From Bacteroidota bacterium (GTDB taxonomy: Bacteria > Bacteroidota > Bacteroidia > Flavobacteriales_D > Crocinitomicaceae), in assembly GCA_024280295.1 (NCBI GenBank), contig JAJRQK010000024.1, positions 1-32,815 on the forward strand: a stretch of 32,815 nucleotides of DNA. The letters run 5' to 3'. A model generated the notes under the pieces. That model did no database searches, was not told the origin of the DNA, and saw only the letters and a program-made list of their open reading frames with translations. The position numbers and the translations under genes are program-made. Shown piece after piece: positions 18,190-26,385 of the stretch (position 1 is its first letter; the number at the start of each line of letters is the position of its first letter).

Positions 18190-20763
18190 TTAGAATCCAA
18201 TTCTTGTTCGTTGCGAGCTACTTATTACTGATGTATCTGGTAAATTTCGTAAATCCTCTAAGGTGATTGTTTCAATCATTTCTAAGTTTCGATCAGATGA
18301 AGGGACATCAGCCAAACGCAAGTTGTGATCTCGAACTGTTTGTTGCACAATTTTTCGCGCAAAACGAGCATTTCCAAAGTGCTCATCGCGGTTATCGTAT
18401 GCCTCCGTTAAACAAACATTTAAGCGTGTTAAGGCTTCCTCATTAAACGTATGCCCTTCTAATTCCATCATGTAAATGGAGATGTCTAATAGATCTTTGG
18501 GCGAATAATCTTCAAATGTGATCGTTTTTTCGAATCGTGATTTCAGACCTGGGTTTGCCGATAGAAATTCGTGCATGTTTTTTGGATAACCTGCAGCAAT
18601 GACGATAAAAGCCGTTTTATTATCCTCCATCCGTTTAAGAATTGCTTGTACAGCTTCATGGCCAAATGAGTCATTCTCTCCATTAACCAATGCATAAGCT
18701 TCATCAATAAAAAGAACACCACCCATCGCACGATCGATTATAGCAGCAGTTTTAATAGCTGTCTGTCCCGTATAACCAGCAACCAATGATTCACGATCGC
18801 ATTCTATCAAATGCCCCCGTTCAATTAACCCTAATGCCTTGAAAATTTGTGCGAAAATTCGAGCAACAGTTGTTTTTCCAGTTCCAGGGTTTCCTGTGAA
18901 GACAGTATGCATCACAAATTGATTCAACACATCCTTGCCAATTTCACGATAGTAGGCAACAAGCTTTACTAACTCTCTAATTTCGGTTTTTACATTTTCC
19001 ATACCGATTAGAGCATCTAAATCATGTAGTGCCATTTTCAGCATTTCTTGATCAACTTGGAGTTGTAATTTCTTCGTGTGTGACGTTACAAATACTTCTT
19101 GAACATCTGTTTTTACAATACGGGAAAGTTCTTCAGCGGTCATATTTTCTGTTTCTGAATCTTTCATTAATCGCAGTGCCATATTTCGCTTACTTTCATC
19201 TACAACTGACATCACAAAGCGGGCGTTTCCAAATGTCCTATCTCGTTTTCTGAACGCTTTTGTTAATTGCTTTAAAAGTAATTCCCGTGCATCTTCAGTG
19301 ACTTCAAGCTCACGATTACTAAATCCTAAATTTGCAATTTCCATGAGTTCATTAGGCATGTAATCTGGGAAGTGAAAGAAGTGAGAAAAACGCGACCTTA
19401 ATCCAGGATTTGAGTTAATGAAATCAGTCATTTCGGCAGGATAACCAGCACACACAACAATAAGATTACCTGGTCCATCTGACATTTCTTTAAGTAAGAT
19501 TTCAATAACTTCATGTCCATAATCATTCTTAGTCTCTTTTCTATAAAGTGCATAAGCTTCATCTATGAATAGAATTCCACCTCGTGCTTTCTCGATGGCT
19601 TTACGAACTTTCGGAGCTGATTGACCAATGTATTCACCAACCAAATCAACGCGATCAACTTCATGGACATGTCCGATGGTTAAAAGCCCCATCGCTTTAT
19701 AGATTTTTCCCAATTGTTTTGCGACAGTCGTTTTTCCAGTCCCTGGATTACCTGTTAAAACAGTATGTAATTTTAGTTCTTTAGGAGAAGAAAGCCCTTT
19801 ATCTTTTCGGATTTTCTCAAATTTCAGGTATTCAATGTATTCTCGAATTTCAGACTTAATCTCAGTTAATCCGATGAGTTCATCCATTTTCTCCAAGAGC
19901 TGATCGAGCGAAAGATCATCTGGTTCCATCGTTATTTTAGCTCCTTGGATTAGTTCTGAATTGGCAATATCAGGCTCACCTTCCATCCATTGTGATCCAA
20001 CATTAAATGGAACGATGGCAATTCGTTGATTCATAAAAATAACCTCCAGTGAAAACGCACCATCCTTCCAAATACTTTTAGAGTCATTACCCCAAGCAAA
20101 GGTGGCAGTTTTTGTTTCCCCTTCAACTTTAAAAACTCGGTTTGAATGACCGCGAAGCCTACCATTTTCATCGTAATAATAGTACTGAAGCTCACAGTAC
20201 CAAGGCGTTTTTAATTTGTTCCTCAAAGTGAACTCTGTACTCAAGTAACGTGTTTCTTTACCAATGAACTGTGTGACATACCTTCGATCTTTAACGGGCA
20301 TACTTTTCTGTGCATCCTCAAAAAAACGGATGCTTTGAATGTCGAAATAGGGATTTTCGGTTGTGGTTACCTCACCTGCATCTTCAACATAAAACTTACT
20401 TGTTCCAACCAGTTTATTATCAACATACGCCTTCCATTCATATTTACCTTTTTTCCAGTATGTTTTATTTTTATTTCCCCATCCATATCGAAATTGGTAA
20501 ACGTTTTCAGTCTTTGCAATATCACATTTTTGTTCATATTCAAAAACTTTCTCGTTTGACTTCCCAATATTATAAGCTTCGTATTTAATTGTGCATGACC
20601 AGTCCTCTTCATCAAACAATATGTTGTACAATTCCAATTCAGCTCGCAGATAGTCGGTATTTTGAGCTAAGAAAACTGAGCAGTACATTTTTTCATTGAC
20701 GAACCATTCTTTTGAAGCGTACGTTTTGAGTTCTTTTAATTTGTATTTTTTCTTAGTCGCCAT
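18190..20763 (-). CDS. Tandem AAA+ ATPase (CbbX/SpoVK/EccA-like) with duplicated N-terminal beta domains
   Basis: 857 residues from ATG 20763 (MATKKKYKLKEL); a start 75 bp further up is possible but its leader is not domain-like. Residues about 15-125 and 138-260 are two related beta-sandwich-like modules, each with W-x-C on one strand and 'F-x-W-G-N...W-K-x-G' near the end. Two AAA+ domains of the CbbX type follow, each complete: Walker A 'GNPGTGKTT' at about 338 and 624, Walker B 'GGILFIDEAYAL' and 'GGVLFIDEAYAL', and 'NPGL(R/K)SRF' with the arginine-finger region in both. Relatives remodel proteins (Rubisco activase CbbX, type VII secretion EccA, sporulation SpoVK). No such partner is nearby. 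It is the first gene of the operon with the aminotransferase and is divergent from the SpoIIE gene. Confidence 0.88.
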   Translation of the reverse strand: MATKKKYKLKELKTYASKEWFVNEKMYCSVFLAQNTDYLRAELELYNILFDEEDWSCTIKYEAYNIGKSNEKVFEYEQKCDIAKTENVYQFRYGWGNKNKTYWKKGKYEWKAYVDNKLVGTSKFYVEDAGEVTTTENPYFDIQSIRFFEDAQKSMPVKDRRYVTQFIGKETRYLSTEFTLRNKLKTPWYCELQYYYYDENGRLRGHSNRVFKVEGETKTATFAWGNDSKSIWKDGAFSLEVIFMNQRIAIVPFNVGSQWMEGEPDIANSELIQGAKITMEPDDLSLDQLLEKMDELIGLTEIKSEIREYIEYLKFEKIRKDKGLSSPKELKLHTVLTGNPGTGKTTVAKQLGKIYKAMGLLTIGHVHEVDRVDLVGEYIGQSAPKVRKAIEKARGGILFIDEAYALYRKETKNDYGHEVIEILLKEMSDGPGNLIVVCAGYPAEMTDFINSNPGLRSRFSHFFHFPDYMPNELMEIANLGFSNRELEVTEDARELLLKQLTKAFRKRDRTFGNARFVMSVVDESKRNMALRLMKDSETENMTAEELSRIVKTDVQEVFVTSHTKKLQLQVDQEMLKMALHDLDALIGMENVKTEIRELVKLVAYYREIGKDVLNQFVMHTVFTGNPGTGKTTVARIFAQIFKALGLIERGHLIECDRESLVAGYTGQTAIKTAAIIDRAMGGVLFIDEAYALVNGENDSFGHEAVQAILKRMEDNKTAFIVIAAGYPKNMHEFLSANPGLKSRFEKTITFEDYSPKDLLDISIYMMELEGHTFNEEALTRLNVCLTEAYDNRDEHFGNARFARKIVQQTVRDHNLRLADVPSSDRNLEMIETITLEDLRNLPDTSVISSSQRTRIGF

Positions 20764-20865
20764 AGTTGATTTTGGTACTGAAAGTGTGGACGACGAAAGA
20801 TAGTAAAAGTCAATTAATGAATGGATTAATTGTGACATTATTCTTACTTTTTTGCCAATCTCACT

Positions 20866-20893
20866 TTGATCTACTTAATAAGTTTTATTTTTG
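20866..20893 (+). promoter_or_regulatory. Promoter of the TPR-SpoIIE gene (TTG-N17-TATTTTTG)
   Basis: TTG 20866-20868 and an exact TAnnTTTG box at 20886-20893 with a 17-bp spacer. The only usable start codon, GTG 20898, is 4 bp after the box, so the message is probably leaderless. Confidence 0.6.
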
Positions 20894-20897
20894 TTAA

Positions 20898-23057
20898 GTG
20901 TACAGATCTTATATTCATGTTGTTATTCTAGTTCTCCTGTTTTTAGGATCATCAACAGCACATACACAAATTGATTACCAAAAGGAGGCAAAGCGTTGTT
21001 TCCTGAACTTTCAAGCGATAGAGTACATCGACATGGAGAAGGCGAAAATGTACGCTGATTCTGCAATGTTTTATGCCTTGAAATCTAAGGATAATTCATA
21101 TATCGCCCGTGCACATCAATATATGGGATGGCATTTTGAGGATATTTCGTCCTTCAAGAAGGCAAGAGAATCCTATTACAATTCACTTAAATTTTATAGG
21201 AAAGCAAATGATGAGCAAGGGATAGCTGATGCGTATGGAAATATTGGCAACTCTTATTTTGACATGGATTTATTCCGAAAAAGTCTTGAGTACCAGTTAA
21301 AATCAATGACTGCAAATGAAAGGATTCTTCTAAAAGCAACAGACGAGGAAGAATTAGTGAGTGCTAAACAAGGGAAAACCTATGCGATACACAATATTGC
21401 GGCCATCTACACGGATATTGGGTTACATGATCGCGCACTGATTTACGAATTGGAAAGTTTGAAAGAAGAAGAAATTGCAGGGAATTACAAAGGAGAAGCC
21501 ATTTCATGTAATGCCATAGCGATTAGTTATAAAAACCTTAATCAGATTGATAGTGCGATTATTTATTTTGAACGAGCTATTTCGATTTATGATACACTAG
21601 AGAATGTACAAGGCTTGGCTTCTACTTACTTTTCGTATGCGACAATGGAAGGTTCTACTTTGACTCAATTTGAGAAAAAAATGATGATTGATGCTTCTTT
21701 AACTATGCACTTTGAAAGTGGAGATATGGATGCATATACACATCAATTATTGAGTTTAGGTATTCAACAGTTCAATAGCATCTCTAATGACAGCATTGAT
21801 AATCTTTTAGAAGTAGTTGATAATCTCATTATCAATAATGATTTACCACATCATAGATTGAAATATTACTTACTTGAATCTAACTATTATGAGCGAACGG
21901 AAGATTACAGGAAAGCACTAAAATCAACTAAAAAGTATTTGGACTTAAAAATTCTTTTTGATAATGAAAAGAGAAGTCGAGAGATTGTAATTGGAAGTGT
22001 AAAGCACGATATGCAAATGAAGGCTTACAATGATAGTATTGTACAAAGTGAACATTATAAAACGTTAAGCGCAGAGGACCAGGAAAAAATTGCCGATCAA
22101 CGCTCATGGATTGTTTTAGGTGTTCTGGGAGGATTGATTTTAATTATTTCGCTGTTCTTTGTTGTTAATTCGAACCGAAGAAAAAAACGAATGAATGAGG
22201 TTTTGTCAGGAAAGAACGAAGCGATTAAAGAGAAAAATGCAATCGTTGAAGAACATAATCGTTCTGTGGCTGCATCAATTCAATATGCAAAACGACTTCA
22301 AACGGCAATTTTACCAACACGAAAAGAAGTTAATGAATATTTGCCTGATAGCTTTTTGTTATTCATTCCAAAAGATGTTGTGAGTGGTGATTTCTATTGG
22401 TTTGGTGTTGCTGGCGAAATAATTTTTATTGCAGCAGCTGATTGCACAGGCCATGGTGTTCCTGGTGCAATGGTAAGTGTTGTTTGTAGTAATGCTCTTC
22501 ATCGAGTTTTGAATGAGTTTCACATCACAGAACCTGGTGCGATGCTAACTAAAACACGGGAACTTGTAATTGAAACCTTTGCAAGAAGTGATAAAAAAGT
22601 GGAGGATGGAATGGATATCACTCTCTGCGCTATTAATCGTAAGAAAGGCATTGTAGATTATGCTGGAGCGAATAATCCGTTATGGATCGTTCGTAAGAAT
22701 TTTTTACTAGATGGACATTCAGCAGATCGAGTTGTGAAGGGAGATCAAGTTAGTTTACTTGAATTTAAAGCTAATAAACAACCCATTGGATTGTATCCTG
22801 ACATGAAGAAATTTGAATCAACTCAAATTGAACTTAAGTTAGGAGATCAGCTTTATCTGTTCTCAGACGGCTTTGCAGATCAGTTTGGTGGTGAAAATGG
22901 TAAGAAATTCAAATCGAGTAACTTCAAACAACACATTTTGGAGAACTCTGGAGTTAGTATGATGCAACAAGGTGAAATTCTAAAGGATTCATTTAATGCT
23001 TGGATGGGTGATCAGGATCAAGTTGATGACGTTTGCGTGATCGGGTTTAAGCTTTAG
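20898..23057 (+). CDS. TPR-containing SpoIIE/PP2C-type serine phosphatase
   Basis: 719 residues. The start is GTG 20898: a TAA directly precedes it in frame and no other initiator occurs before the signal peptide (HVVILVLLFLGSSTAHTQ). Residues about 30-380 are extracytoplasmic TPRs; a transmembrane helix lies near 404-424, then a short coiled coil with 'SIQYAKRLQTAILP', and a SpoIIE/PP2C domain at about 455-718. Metal-binding motifs are present: 'SGDFYW', 'ADCTGHGVPGAMVS', 'LFSDGFADQFGG', and 'DDVCVIG' at the end. The protein should sense through the TPRs and dephosphorylate a cytoplasmic protein, typically an anti-sigma-factor antagonist or similar; none is encoded nearby. The downstream DoxX-like gene is convergent with only 4 bp between them. 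Confidence 0.9.
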   Translation: MYRSYIHVVILVLLFLGSSTAHTQIDYQKEAKRCFLNFQAIEYIDMEKAKMYADSAMFYALKSKDNSYIARAHQYMGWHFEDISSFKKARESYYNSLKFYRKANDEQGIADAYGNIGNSYFDMDLFRKSLEYQLKSMTANERILLKATDEEELVSAKQGKTYAIHNIAAIYTDIGLHDRALIYELESLKEEEIAGNYKGEAISCNAIAISYKNLNQIDSAIIYFERAISIYDTLENVQGLASTYFSYATMEGSTLTQFEKKMMIDASLTMHFESGDMDAYTHQLLSLGIQQFNSISNDSIDNLLEVVDNLIINNDLPHHRLKYYLLESNYYERTEDYRKALKSTKKYLDLKILFDNEKRSREIVIGSVKHDMQMKAYNDSIVQSEHYKTLSAEDQEKIADQRSWIVLGVLGGLILIISLFFVVNSNRRKKRMNEVLSGKNEAIKEKNAIVEEHNRSVAASIQYAKRLQTAILPTRKEVNEYLPDSFLLFIPKDVVSGDFYWFGVAGEIIFIAAADCTGHGVPGAMVSVVCSNALHRVLNEFHITEPGAMLTKTRELVIETFARSDKKVEDGMDITLCAINRKKGIVDYAGANNPLWIVRKNFLLDGHSADRVVKGDQVSLLEFKANKQPIGLYPDMKKFESTQIELKLGDQLYLFSDGFADQFGGENGKKFKSSNFKQHILENSGVSMMQQGEILKDSFNAWMGDQDQVDDVCVIGFKL

Positions 23058-23061
23058 AGAA

Positions 23062-23484
23062 TTATTTTCTTCTTGAAATCAAATTATCAAGCGAGAATAA
23101 GTCCCAAGTTTTCGGTAAAAGAAGAAGTGCAGCGAGAGGAATCAATCGAAATATTACATGCTGTAAATCCCAAATTGGTTTTTCTAATCCATGACCAAAA
23201 GAGACAATGACCAAGACACTTCCAAGCAGGTAAAGCCCCCAGTTGATTTTAAACCCAAGAACCAGTAAGATACCGCCAATCAATTCGATGTAAGATGTAT
23301 AATAAGCAGTTGCATATGTGATGAAATCTGGTAAAATATCTTGAAATGTAGCTTTGAAAAATTCATTATAAACATTCTTAACTCCAATGCTGAAGACCTT
23401 TCCGAATCCCTGCATCAAGAAGATGAAGCCAAGAACTAAGCGAATTATTAGAATTCCAGCAGCCCTATTTTTGATTGTTTCCAT
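23062..23484 (-). CDS. DoxX/MauE-like four-helix membrane protein
   Basis: 140 residues, four predicted membrane helices starting 'GILIIRLVLGFIFLMQGFGK', with 'YIELIGGILLVLG' and 'HVIFRLIPLAALLLL'. This is the DoxX-like fold, linked in the literature to quinone or redox functions but mostly uncharacterised. It is convergent with the SpoIIE gene. An inverted repeat (TGTCAAA...TTTGACA) touches its start codon region, suggesting repression by an unlinked factor. Confidence 0.75.
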   Translation of the reverse strand: METIKNRAAGILIIRLVLGFIFLMQGFGKVFSIGVKNVYNEFFKATFQDILPDFITYATAYYTSYIELIGGILLVLGFKINWGLYLLGSVLVIVSFGHGLEKPIWDLQHVIFRLIPLAALLLLPKTWDLFSLDNLISRRK

Positions 23485-23485
23485 G

Positions 23486-23512
23486 TGTCAAAATAAGAAT
23501 GATTATTTGACA
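23486..23512. promoter_or_regulatory. Inverted repeat TGTCAAA(A)TAA-N6-TTATTTGACA at the DoxX start
   Basis: Ten-bp arms with one bulged base, 1 bp upstream of the ATG at 23484 (minus strand). The site lies where the promoter and ribosome site of the DoxX-like gene must be, so a bound dimer would block expression. Confidence 0.4.
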
Positions 23513-23637
23513 ATCAAGCTTTTTGACGCACGATCCAAGGATAAATTCATTAAGATGATAATTATCAAGAGTGTATTTACTTAATAGTAAGTAAACCTTT
23601 GTAGAATAATGCAGCGTAGACTTTAGTGTTTATAACA

Positions 23638-23672
23638 GAGAAAGATTGACCCCAGTGGAACCAATCTTTCTC
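23638..23672. repeat. Perfect 11-bp hairpin, GAGAAAGATTG / CAATCTTTCTC
   Basis: The arms at 23638-23648 and 23662-23672 are perfectly complementary with a 13-nt loop. There is no T-run on either side, so it is not a standard terminator. Confidence 0.6.
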
Positions 23673-23745
23673 GTCTGATTTGCTTTAGCTATAAAAAATA
23701 AATCACTTATATATTTTGATCTGCTACTTACGAGAGATTCCTTTT

Positions 23746-23880
23746 ATGTATAGGATATACTCATCCAAAGATGCGTTTAACATCATCTCTACTGCTGTGG
23801 TATTTTTGTTGTTACTTTTCATAATTCAAAGTTTTGAGTTGCTTACTAGGATATTTGCAAGTAGCGTGCCAAAAAATTAA
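23746..23880 (+). CDS. Possible small membrane protein, 44 residues
   Basis: The frame runs from ATG 23746 to TAA 23878-23880. A short polar N-terminus (MYRIYSSKDAFN) is followed by one hydrophobic helix ('ISTAVVFLLLLFIIQSFELL') and a short tail. The composition suits a single-pass protein, and the frame lies in an otherwise empty stretch that ends in a plus-strand terminator at 24056. There is no homology support, so it may be chance. Confidence 0.35.
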   Translation: MYRIYSSKDAFNIISTAVVFLLLLFIIQSFELLTRIFASSVPKN

Positions 23881-24055
23881 TACACTGACAATGAGCAGTA
23901 TGAAGCGTCTTATCTCGTCGAGATCACACAAAAGTGAAATATCTTGTGCAAGAGTGTTAACTTTTTATCGTTTTTGACATTATAATAGTAGAGAGAGTAC
24001 TTGAACAATTAGTTGGAGACTTTAAGTTCGAGTGCAAGAGGAAGAGTAGTTTATA

Positions 24056-24087
24056 GGATGCGATCAATTTTGGTTGCATCCTTTTTT
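24056..24087 (+). terminator. Strong rho-independent terminator with no obvious gene upstream
   Basis: A 10-bp stem (GGATGCGATC / GGTTGCATCC, with G-T pairs) with loop AATTTT and a TTTTTT tail. On the plus strand the nearest upstream annotated gene ends 1 kb away; the convergent lipoprotein gene ends 18 bp downstream. Confidence 0.85.
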
Positions 24088-24105
24088 GATTACACTTGTT
24101 TCATT

Positions 24106-24702
24106 CTAATCCGCAAATTGAATCAAGGATTTCTTAAATGCTGTATAGCTTGATTTATACTTTTCGTAAGTTGCTTGATCTTTGTATTTGATTCCGAAAA
24201 CCAAATGCGTTGATTCGCTTTTTTTCGAATAAACTGAGCGGATGTACTTTCCGTTCTTATCTTCAAATGTAATCCAGCGGTAAATTCTGTTAGGATCAAT
24301 TTCATCGACTGTTGTTTTATCACTCGAAATTTTTTCGTTCGGAAGAGTATTCAAATAGTTCTTAGGATTTCCTCCCCATTGTGGAGAGTAAACGAAAAAT
24401 TGAACGTCTCCATTCAAAGAAGTAAAAATTGCTTCATCCGTGGCTACAAATTCGTAGTCATCAAAAATATCTATGGGACTGTCTGGACTTACTGTAAATT
24501 CCTGTGAGTAGTTAATTGTAAACCACTCACCTTTGAAAGTATCTACTTTAAGTTCAACAACTTCCGTTTCAGAAGCCATACTTTCAGAATTTTGGTTGCT
24601 TTCTTCAATTGTTAATTTAGCTTCAGTGAGATCAATGTTGGTTGTTAACACCTCCGTTGAGCATCCACTAACGGCAGATATCGCCAGGATAAGTAAGTAC
24701 AA
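24106..24702 (-). CDS. Uncharacterised lipoprotein
   Basis: 198 residues if started at TTG 24702. Lipobox 'AVSGC' at residues 10-14, then an acidic Ser/Thr-rich linker and a compact alpha/beta domain ('GEWFTINYSQEF', 'AIFTSLNGDVQFFVYSPQWG', 'STHLVFGIKYKD'). I do not recognise the family. A TAA directly precedes the TTG in frame, and the natural-looking ATG (24713, only 4 bp after the helicase stop) is in another frame. With TTG the signal peptide has no positive charge, so a base may have been lost near 24703. Its position right behind a DEAD-box helicase suggests cotranscription. Confidence 0.7.
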   Translation of the reverse strand: MYLLILAISAVSGCSTEVLTTNIDLTEAKLTIEESNQNSESMASETEVVELKVDTFKGEWFTINYSQEFTVSPDSPIDIFDDYEFVATDEAIFTSLNGDVQFFVYSPQWGGNPKNYLNTLPNEKISSDKTTVDEIDPNRIYRWITFEDKNGKYIRSVYSKKSESTHLVFGIKYKDQATYEKYKSSYTAFKKSLIQFAD

Positions 24703-24717
24703 TTATAGTTCATGGAG

Positions 24718-26010
24718 TTAATTCGATGACTTATTTTGACCAGGTTGAGGATTTTGATTGTTGCTTCCTTGTGGTTTTCTTGGACCTCTATTCTTTCCTC
24801 TCAAATTGTTGTTTTTCTTCTTGTGGAAGCTGCGTTTTTGACCACCACCTCCAGATCGACCTTCTTTCCATTCAGGTCCAGGCCCCATACTTTCTGGTGG
24901 TTGCAATTTCTCGATTTTCGTTTCAATCAATCGTTCAATTTTCCAGACTTTATGCATGTCCTTCTCGTTGATCAGTGTAATTGCTTCCCCTTTTGTATTT
25001 GCACGAGCTGTTCGACCCACTCGATGAACATAATCTTCTGCATCGTGTGGAACATCATAATTCACAACCATATTAATCTCCTTGATGTCAATTCCTCGAC
25101 TCATCACGTCAGTTGCAACCAAAATACGAATGCGTTTGGCTCTAAAACCGCGTAAAACTTCTTCTCGTTGATCTTGTTCAAGATTAGATGATATTCCGGT
25201 TGCTTTCAGCCCTACTCGACCGAGAGATCTAACAATATCGGAGACTTTACTCTTTGTGGATGTAAAGACAATAATACTATCGAAATCCTTTTTGTTAGCT
25301 AGAATATGCGCTAATAGTTTGATTTTTTGATTTTCGTGCGTCATGTACATCTTCTGCGCAACTCCAGCTGCTGGCTTAGAGATCGATAGTGAAATCTCCG
25401 CTGGATCTTTCATTATTCGTTTAGCGAGTTGCTTAATGTTATGTGGCATTGTAGCACTGAACATCAATGTTTGACGATTTGTTGGTAGATGTGAAAAAAT
25501 CGTTTTTAAATCATCAATGAATCCCATGTCAAGCATACGATCCGCTTCGTCTAGAACAAGGTGCTTAACATGTTTAAAGTTGACATAACCCATCTTTAAG
25601 TGGGAGATTAATTTCCCAGGTGTACTCACAACAATGTCCACCCCGTTTGTGAGGGCTTCCTTTTGAATTTGCCATTCTTTTCCACCACCACCGCCATATA
25701 TTGCGATAGATCCAACAGATACGAAGTAGCCTAATCCTTGAATTTGTTGCTCAATTTGAATAGCTAGTTCTCGGGTTGGAACGATAATTAATGTATCAAT
25801 ATTCGTGTCTTGTTTTCCAACAAGTTTGTTTAATATTGGAAGTACAAATGCCCCCGTTTTTCCTGTTCCAGTTTGAGCACAGGCTATGAGATCTTTATTT
25901 TCAAGGACAATCGGAATTGCTTTCTCTTGAATTGGAGTTGCGTTCTCGAATCCCATGTAAGAAATTGCTTCCAATACTTGATCGTCGAGTTTGAGTTCGG
26001 TAAATTTCAT
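24718..26010 (-). CDS. DEAD-box ATP-dependent RNA helicase, RhlE-like
   Basis: 430 residues with the full motif set: Q motif 'GFENATPIQEKAIP', Walker A 'AQTGTGKT', 'PTRELA', 'TPGKL', DEAD, 'SATM', 'VFTST', 'RGIDI', 'HRVGRTAR'. The C-terminal tail (from about residue 375) is Gly/Lys/Asn/Gln-rich and basic, typical of RNA-contacting tails in RhlE types. Such enzymes unwind short RNA duplexes in ribosome assembly or RNA turnover. A second helicase lies upstream on the same strand, with 375 bp between. Confidence 0.95.
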   Translation of the reverse strand: MKFTELKLDDQVLEAISYMGFENATPIQEKAIPIVLENKDLIACAQTGTGKTGAFVLPILNKLVGKQDTNIDTLIIVPTRELAIQIEQQIQGLGYFVSVGSIAIYGGGGGKEWQIQKEALTNGVDIVVSTPGKLISHLKMGYVNFKHVKHLVLDEADRMLDMGFIDDLKTIFSHLPTNRQTLMFSATMPHNIKQLAKRIMKDPAEISLSISKPAAGVAQKMYMTHENQKIKLLAHILANKKDFDSIIVFTSTKSKVSDIVRSLGRVGLKATGISSNLEQDQREEVLRGFRAKRIRILVATDVMSRGIDIKEINMVVNYDVPHDAEDYVHRVGRTARANTKGEAITLINEKDMHKVWKIERLIETKIEKLQPPESMGPGPEWKEGRSGGGGQKRSFHKKKNNNLRGKNRGPRKPQGSNNQNPQPGQNKSSN

Positions 26011-26385
26011 TGGGGATGAAGGTAGTGACTACTTTTTAGATAATTGAGAAAATGACTATAAATCTAGCAATTGGTATTGTTTATTGATAGGGTTTTCATT
26101 TGGGCGTTTACCTAATCGGATGATTACAGCATCAGGTTATTCGCTATATCTTTTAAATCAAACGGAAGTTGAAGCACTCGAAGTTTCTATTTGATTTAAA
26201 AGGATGCCGCTGCTACCCCTAACGCAAAACTGCTTCGGAAATTTACGCCATTCTAGTAAAATGGATAATGAATTGTCTCCCGCCATAAATACGATCAACA
26301 TCAAATTTACAGTCTTATTATCTTCAAGTCTCAAAGTCTTCTTGTCTTGAGGTATTAAAGTCTGTCCGTCTAATCCACTTAAAAT
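26011..26385. other. Intergenic region between the two helicase genes
   Basis: No gene seen. It contains a 13-bp inverted repeat (26150-26202) and an imperfect CTTCAAG/CTTGAGG-rich stretch at about 26321-26350. Read on the minus strand it is the 3' region of one helicase and the leader of the other. Confidence 0.6.
26150..26202. repeat. 13-bp inverted repeat CTTTTAAATCAAA / TTTGATTTAAAAG
   Basis: Perfect arms at 26150-26162 and 26190-26202 with a 27-nt loop, about 140-190 bp before the start of the 24718-26010 helicase gene. It has no T-run, so a terminator is unlikely; a structured leader or a binding site remains possible. Confidence 0.5.

Larger units (their letters stand above)
23485..24105. 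other. 620-bp region without a clear gene
   Basis: It holds the inverted repeat beside the DoxX gene, an 11-bp perfect hairpin (23638-23672), a possible 44-codon membrane peptide (23746-23880), an odd palindrome ATCTCG-T-CGAGAT (23912-23924) and a strong terminator (24056-24087) with no annotated gene before it. No tRNA or known RNA fold was recognised. Confidence 0.6.

Noticed and set aside
18354-18365. CGCAAAACG word inside the AAA+ gene
   Set aside because: Single copy within coding sequence, no partner 21 bp away and no promoter; not a LytTR-type site.
20310-20588. Several 74-92 codon frames on the plus strand and in the other minus frame at the AAA+ gene's 5' part
   Set aside because: All overlap the conserved beta modules of the AAA+ protein and show no start signal or domain.
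23891-23977. 28-codon frame starting MSSMKRLISS
   Set aside because: Short, no hydrophobic or domain signal, and it contains the palindrome at 23912; more likely non-coding.
23960-24060. tRNA-like string GTTCGAGTGC near 24027
   Set aside because: No acceptor, anticodon or D-arm can be paired around it.
24736-25155. 139-codon plus-strand open frame across the helicase 3' end
   Set aside because: Antisense shadow of the helicase gene, rich in Cys/Ser/Phe as expected from reverse-read coding sequence.
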